This document shows positions 59,168 to 64,000 of a DNA stretch of 64,000 bases, in pieces (within the stretch, counting starts at the first letter, position 1; every line of letters starts with the position of its first letter). The DNA is taken from assembly GCA_016584495.1 (NCBI GenBank), contig WAID01000003.1:5350501-5414500 (forward strand), read 5' to 3'. Under the pieces are notes generated by a model, which worked only from the letters and a program-made list of their open reading frames with translations, was not told the DNA's origin and searched no databases. This DNA is from Celoporthe dispersa (taxonomy: Eukaryota; Ascomycota; Sordariomycetes; Diaporthales; Cryphonectriaceae). A program made the position numbers and the translations under genes.

Positions 59168-60806
59168 GTCCTGTGTTATAGTGGCAGACCTCGCTGTCGC
59201 CGTCCCACCACCACAGTACTATCAGCCTGCAGAATATCTTCTATTTTTTTTCTCTCTTTCTCTTCTTCTTCTCTTTCTTCTCCTTATTTCTCTTTCTTTC
59301 AGCTCGCACGGATCAACCCTTGACCCCCCTTCTCCTTTGAGATTCGAGGCTCTAAAAACCGGCAAATTTCCGGTGGGAAAGGATCTTGACTAGCAGCTCT
59401 GACCAGTGTGGCCTACCGGCCTGCCGGTACACAGGGCCAGTGACACCATCCTGGGGCGCCTGGGGAGAGAGGGTGGTGGCCTCGTCCAGATCTCCCTTTC
59501 CAGGTCCTCCCTGGCCGTGATATGACAAGTGCCAGGGTCCGGTGGCATAGCAGCATAGCAATGCATTACGGACTGCATTGCAGCTTGTCCTTTTTTCGCC
59601 CTAGTTGAACTCGTCACCGTGCCCACTCCGGTGTCCCCCTCGCCCATGAATGGTTCATGCACCTGCTATGGATGGTATATACATACACGTTACTGCATCA
59701 GGGTCGTCGGGTCATCATTCGGGGGTCCCGGTCGTTCTGCAACCTTGAAGAGACGATAGCCGTCTCCCTCTCTGGCCGGCCGCCGGTGGACTGTCGTGGT
59801 CCAGTGTCTGCTACCTCGCGTGTCACCAACCCCTCGCCTCCGCCAGCCCAGGTTTATGCGAGAACCTTCTTGAGGACCGGGGGGGGGGAGCGGAGGGGAG
59901 TTGTTAGTACAGTTCTGCTCTGACCATACAGATGACAACAATATGCAGCATCACGGCTGCCTTATCAGCTCACCCATCTCACCTGGGGCGCTTCTGGGCT
60001 TACGAAGGATGCCGACACAAGCGCGCAGCCCATGCCAACCAGAGCAGCAGTAGCATCTGACCTCTACAGCCAGGAGCGTCAGACTGCACGGCGGCCTGGT
60101 GATGAAATGTGTACAGGTAACCGCCGTAGTGACTCTGGTGCCTGTAGAGCAGCAGCACAGAACTACTCCAGGTGGGCACATCCTGTCCTCGCGTGGGCTC
60201 AACTTGCAGCCTCCGATACCCACCCGCAGATCCTGGAGACGTGGGAAGGCCTGGAAAGGGCCCCCTTCTTGTCAAGAATGGCGCAGTGCATCGGCCATGT
60301 GGCCAGTAGCGGCTTGACCCCAGCACGTGGCAATCCCATCACTGCTAAAGGCGTGGGTGGGTTGGGCCCTGACTGACTCCGTTTTTTGAGCCAGTAAGAC
60401 GAACTATTGATTTTTTCCAATAGAAATGATAGTAATAATAGGAATTTCATTGAAGTAAAAAGAAGAAAAAAAAAGGAAGAAAAAAAACCACCAGTGGCGT
60501 TCCCCTTGTTGTTGTTCTCTTCCTCCTTGCAACACCACCACAACACAACCACCCACTTCAGGAAATCATTAGCTAGAATACAATAGAGGGTTAGGGTCCA
60601 TGTCTTGTTCTAGGCCGTGAAACCGTACCTGACAAAATACAGTGGAGACACTCCACTGGAACCAGTCTTTTTTTTTCTTCCTCCTCTTTTCCCCCCTCCC
60701 CTCCTGTCTTTTCACCCCCAACATCCAGGGACCTGCAGTAGAAAGCACACAGAGAGAGGGCAGACAACCTTTTTCACCTCTGTCATGTTTTTCAGGCCAT
60801 GCACTC

Positions 60807-60820
60807 TGTACCATGGTACA
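60807..60820. repeat. Perfect palindrome TGTACCATGGTACA
   Basis: 14-bp self-complementary sequence. An 8-bp inverted repeat (60,886-60,906) and ATGGTACCAT (60,921-60,930) follow within 110 bp. Confidence 0.75.
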
Positions 60821-63126
60821 CGAGGATGAAAATCCCCACAATCGAGCACTGGTCGGGTTGGATCTCAGGAGCCCCGGGCGGTTCCAATACTACTACACGT
60901 AGTATTGACCATACTCAGCTATGGTACCATGGTCTGGTTGGTATACGAGCGCTCAGTCCCCTCCTCGCCTCTTAATTTTTTTTCCCCTTCTCTTTTCTTT
61001 GTTGGGCCGTGAATACGATGGACCCCTTTCTCTCATCTCCCACTCTCCGCGGCTATCTGCTTACTTGGTACCACAGCAGTACACTCATACTGCGTAATAT
61101 ACATTGATGTCGCCACCAAAATTAATCATCTTGGCTGCGTGCTTGGCGAGTGCTCTCAATGGTTCATCGGGCGTCCTCCCTCTCTCTCTCTTGTCCTTCT
61201 CTCTCTCTCTGTTGTTACTCTGCCATGGAATCAGACGAATATTGCCGTTCCTGACCATGACCCACATCAGTCCTCTCTCTTCCTGTTGGCTCTGCGGTGC
61301 GGTACTATGCTCCCTTATGCAGGACTTCTGCGGGTGACAGACCAACCACAGGCGCAGCCCCTCCTCCCACCCGTATCTACCTCCCTCATCTGGAAAGAGG
61401 GACAACTTCCTCTCGGCCCCATTATGCAGGACCAGAGGTGGATATTCCGCCCAGCTTATAGGGGGCATTCCCTCTGTTCCCTGTTTTGCAAACTCGTCCG
61501 ACGATGAGGATTTGATCGTCAACCAAAAGTATGCACTATGATCCGAGGGGCGGTCCGGACCCTGATCCTGCCCCCAATCCTGGCCACCTTTTTTCCTTGC
61601 TCTCTTTTTTTTTTCTCTCTCCTTCGTTGGCATCAACAACAACAATAACAACAACAACCACTACTCAGTATGTATTTAGTATATTGAACCACATGAGGAC
61701 AATGAGACTCTCGTGTGTTCCGGCTACCGCTGTGAAAGCTGGGCCTCCTCCAGATGCAGGCACGGTGCAAATGTTTATGAAGGTGGGCTGCTCTCTGTGA
61801 CACTTTCTTCCTACGTGCCTTGGCCCCCAAACATGGACGCCGTGGAAAAGCTCTCCTATCCCCCAAGGTTGCTCTCGGGACAGGGGAAAATTCCAGCCCA
61901 ATAAACCCGACGACAGAGATTATTAATCCCCCTGTCTCCATCGAAACGAGCCATTACTGAGCACAGGCCTTTCGGTATGAAGGAAAGGAAAAGAAGAAAA
62001 AAATAATGAAAAGACAAAGCATTTCGGTCCCGAACAGGAAAGGAAAGGAATGGGGGGAGCGGGATGATGATGACCCTCCAGGCCGGCTATCAGCCAACCC
62101 TTCCACACCCGGCTTGCTTTCTCACCTCGCGCTTATTCTCTGCAAGGTTTATTGGCCTCTCAGTGCCCCAACGAACGAGCGCCACCGTCGTTGAACCTTG
62201 GGGCCTGTAGCACATATGCCGCCTGGTAATATACTGTGCCAGGGACGAGGCTGAGGCCAGTGTGAGAGCCCTACGCCGGCAGGACAAAGGCAAAGGGGAC
62301 AAGATGCTTATCGATCCAAAAGTCTCCACGGACTAGCGAAAGTGTCAGATCACCATCTCTTCCAGGTCCTATACAGCTTCTTTGTATCTGCAGTCGGGTT
62401 CCTCCTCCTCCGGTTTATCTCGTTTCTGTCTACAGATGTCCACAAGCGAACGCCGCCCCAAAGGATGTTGGCCGGTCGAGCCGTACGGTGATCATGCTCG
62501 CGAACGACGCCACAAACCCTAGAGGGAGGGTCCTAGGCCCCATTTCCAAGCACCGGAACCTCGGGCGTAGAGTTTATCTGTAAACATCAAACCACACCCA
62601 AGGCTTTTTAACGTTCCATACCATCTCCTGGTCTTCCCACGGGTGGTACGCTTGATTTTTTTTTGATCTTTGACATGACCACGAGCAATTTCTACTCTTT
62701 TGACCCTCGAGTGCTTCTTAGGCACAAGTGTGACCAGGGCAGAGAAGTGTTTTTATGGGCTTGACTATAAAGTTCATCAGGCAGGGCCCTCGCGTGGTGG
62801 CAGTAGCAGCCATGTCACCTCGTTGGACGTCATTCACGGGGCTTTTTTTTTAGGCCCCCGAATTTTGGTCAAGAGCACCATGCCGATCTCCTGTCATCAC
62901 GTTACGCTCTATGCTTGTGTTTATTTGGCATAATCCTGGTGACGCTGGCTCCAACATCACCGCCCCGAGACGGTTGGACAGATTACACTGTCGTCGCACA
63001 ATGTAACCTGTTTTTTTTTTAGTGAAGGACGTGGTTTTGGAGGGGGGGGCTGTTGCCCTAGATCATGTTGGATGGACGGGAGGGCCGTTTTCATGGAACT
63101 TGTGGCACCAGAGGTCGATCATAGAA

Positions 63127-63147
63127 TGTGTGTGTGTGTGTGTGTGT
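63127..63147. repeat. TG microsatellite
   Basis: (TG)n of about 21 bp in the right gene-poor region. Confidence 0.95.
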
Positions 63148-64000
63148 ATGTGGCGAGGGATTTGGCAACTACCACCACCAACAACCTGTCCACCTCCAGC
63201 TAACCTCACACCCGCAAGTATCAGGCTGCTGCTATCAAGCGTCAGATCCTCCTTGGTCCCCGCAGGGCTTAAATCTCAGCTTGATCGACGTCACGAAAGA
63301 AGGCTTGGGAGGCCTACCCTGACAATCGAAACCCTCCCCCTCCCTCCCCCCCCCCAATGGAACCCCTCCGAAACGAAAAATGTTCTCCGGCTGCTTCTGT
63401 GCATGATGAACACCAGCTGAGGGCCTGCTGCAAGGCCCGCTGACCACGTCTGTCTGTTCGAGATCTATATCAGGCTGAGTTATCCCTTCCATTGGAGGCC
63501 CGATGACGAGCCGGCCAATCGTCTTACACGACGCCCTCTTTCACCTGCACAGCCTCAAGATGGCTTGGTTTGGCTTGACTGTATGTCCTGTAAATATCCA
63601 CCGCCATATTCATCATCACCAAGTCCCTATGATAGCAAAACGGTGGCAGTGGTTTTGAACTAAAAGTGCGGTCCCTTTTCACACCCCAGCAGCCGGGCTG
63701 GACGCCATCGCGCGCATATGCTGAGCACCTGATCAACCGCCCCTCCTCCTCCTCTCAGGTCGTCCGTCGCGATATGTTACATCGCAGCGGCGAAATTACA
63801 AAGTGAGACCCCACACTGCCGCAAATCCTCCGCGATCCCATCCTGTTATGAAAGAAGAAGAAAGAAAATGAAAGACCCCTTGTCGAACGGCTTCAAGTGC
63901 GAGCGTTTTACTCGGCCGCGTGGGATCAAAAGGATCAGCGCCTAGGTCGACTTCGTTTGCCGCTCCGATCTATTTACGAGGCCTACTGCACACGCGCTGA

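Larger units (their letters stand above)
56196..64000. other. 7.8-kb gene-poor region upstream of the RING-PH-VWA gene
   Basis: I find no coding sequence, tRNA or rRNA that I can support. The region has a GA tract (57,390-57,422), an AGC repeat (57,706-57,730), a TG tract (63,127-63,147), many homopolymer runs, and a cluster of perfect or near-perfect GTAC-core palindromes at 59,154-60,930. Confidence 0.5.

Overview
The window looks like nuclear DNA of a filamentous ascomycete (Pezizomycotina, most like a Sordariomycete). The evidence is GC-rich coding DNA, short GT-AG introns of 60-120 bp, proteins matching single-copy fungal housekeeping families (COG1, SAS10/UTP3, TSC10, SWC5, DRS2), and AT-rich islands holding decayed repeats. 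All family names come from recognising motifs by eye; no database search was run.

Layout. Positions 1-26,700 are gene-dense and almost strictly alternate in strand: NPY1-type NADH pyrophosphatase (-, cut by the left edge), PQ-loop vacuolar transporter (+), MCT-like MFS transporter (-), peroxisomal enoyl-CoA isomerase/hydratase (+), COG1 (-), SAS10/UTP3 (-), TSC10 (+), a fungal protein of unknown function (-), a NIPA-type membrane protein (+), an HSDL2-like SDR (-), a six-exon kappa-class GST (+) and SWC5 (-). Positions 26,700-43,600 are gene-poor. They hold two AT-rich islands sharing a degraded repeat, many microsatellites, and one recognisable gene, a three-exon Ecl1-family 'life-span regulatory factor' protein (-, 30,833-32,050). 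Positions 43,643-56,195 hold a BAHD-like acyltransferase (+), the Golgi P4-ATPase DRS2 (-) and a RING-PH-VWA protein with the domain order of the Ste5/Far1 MAP-kinase scaffolds (-). From 56,200 to the right edge I find no gene, only low-complexity DNA and several perfect palindromes with a GTAC core.

Themes. Three gene products point to the peroxisome (the HKL-ending isomerase, the TKL-ending SDR, the kappa GST ending PRL), and the NPY1 family is peroxisomal in yeast. Two others act at the Golgi (COG1, DRS2). Nine of the sixteen genes can be read through only if one-base length changes are allowed. There are about fourteen such changes, nearly all in runs of one base (CCCC, AAAA, GGGGGG). Intron-phase arithmetic closes exactly after each correction, so I read them as consensus errors in the assembly and not as pseudogenes. 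They matter because automatic gene models here will be split or given false introns.

The most interesting items are the broken-up Ste5/Far1-like scaffold gene, the Ecl1-like gene alone in a non-coding region of about 15 kb, the kappa GST dispersed over six exons and divergent from a second peroxisome-type enzyme, the repeat shared by the two AT-rich islands, and the clustered GTAC-core palindromes.
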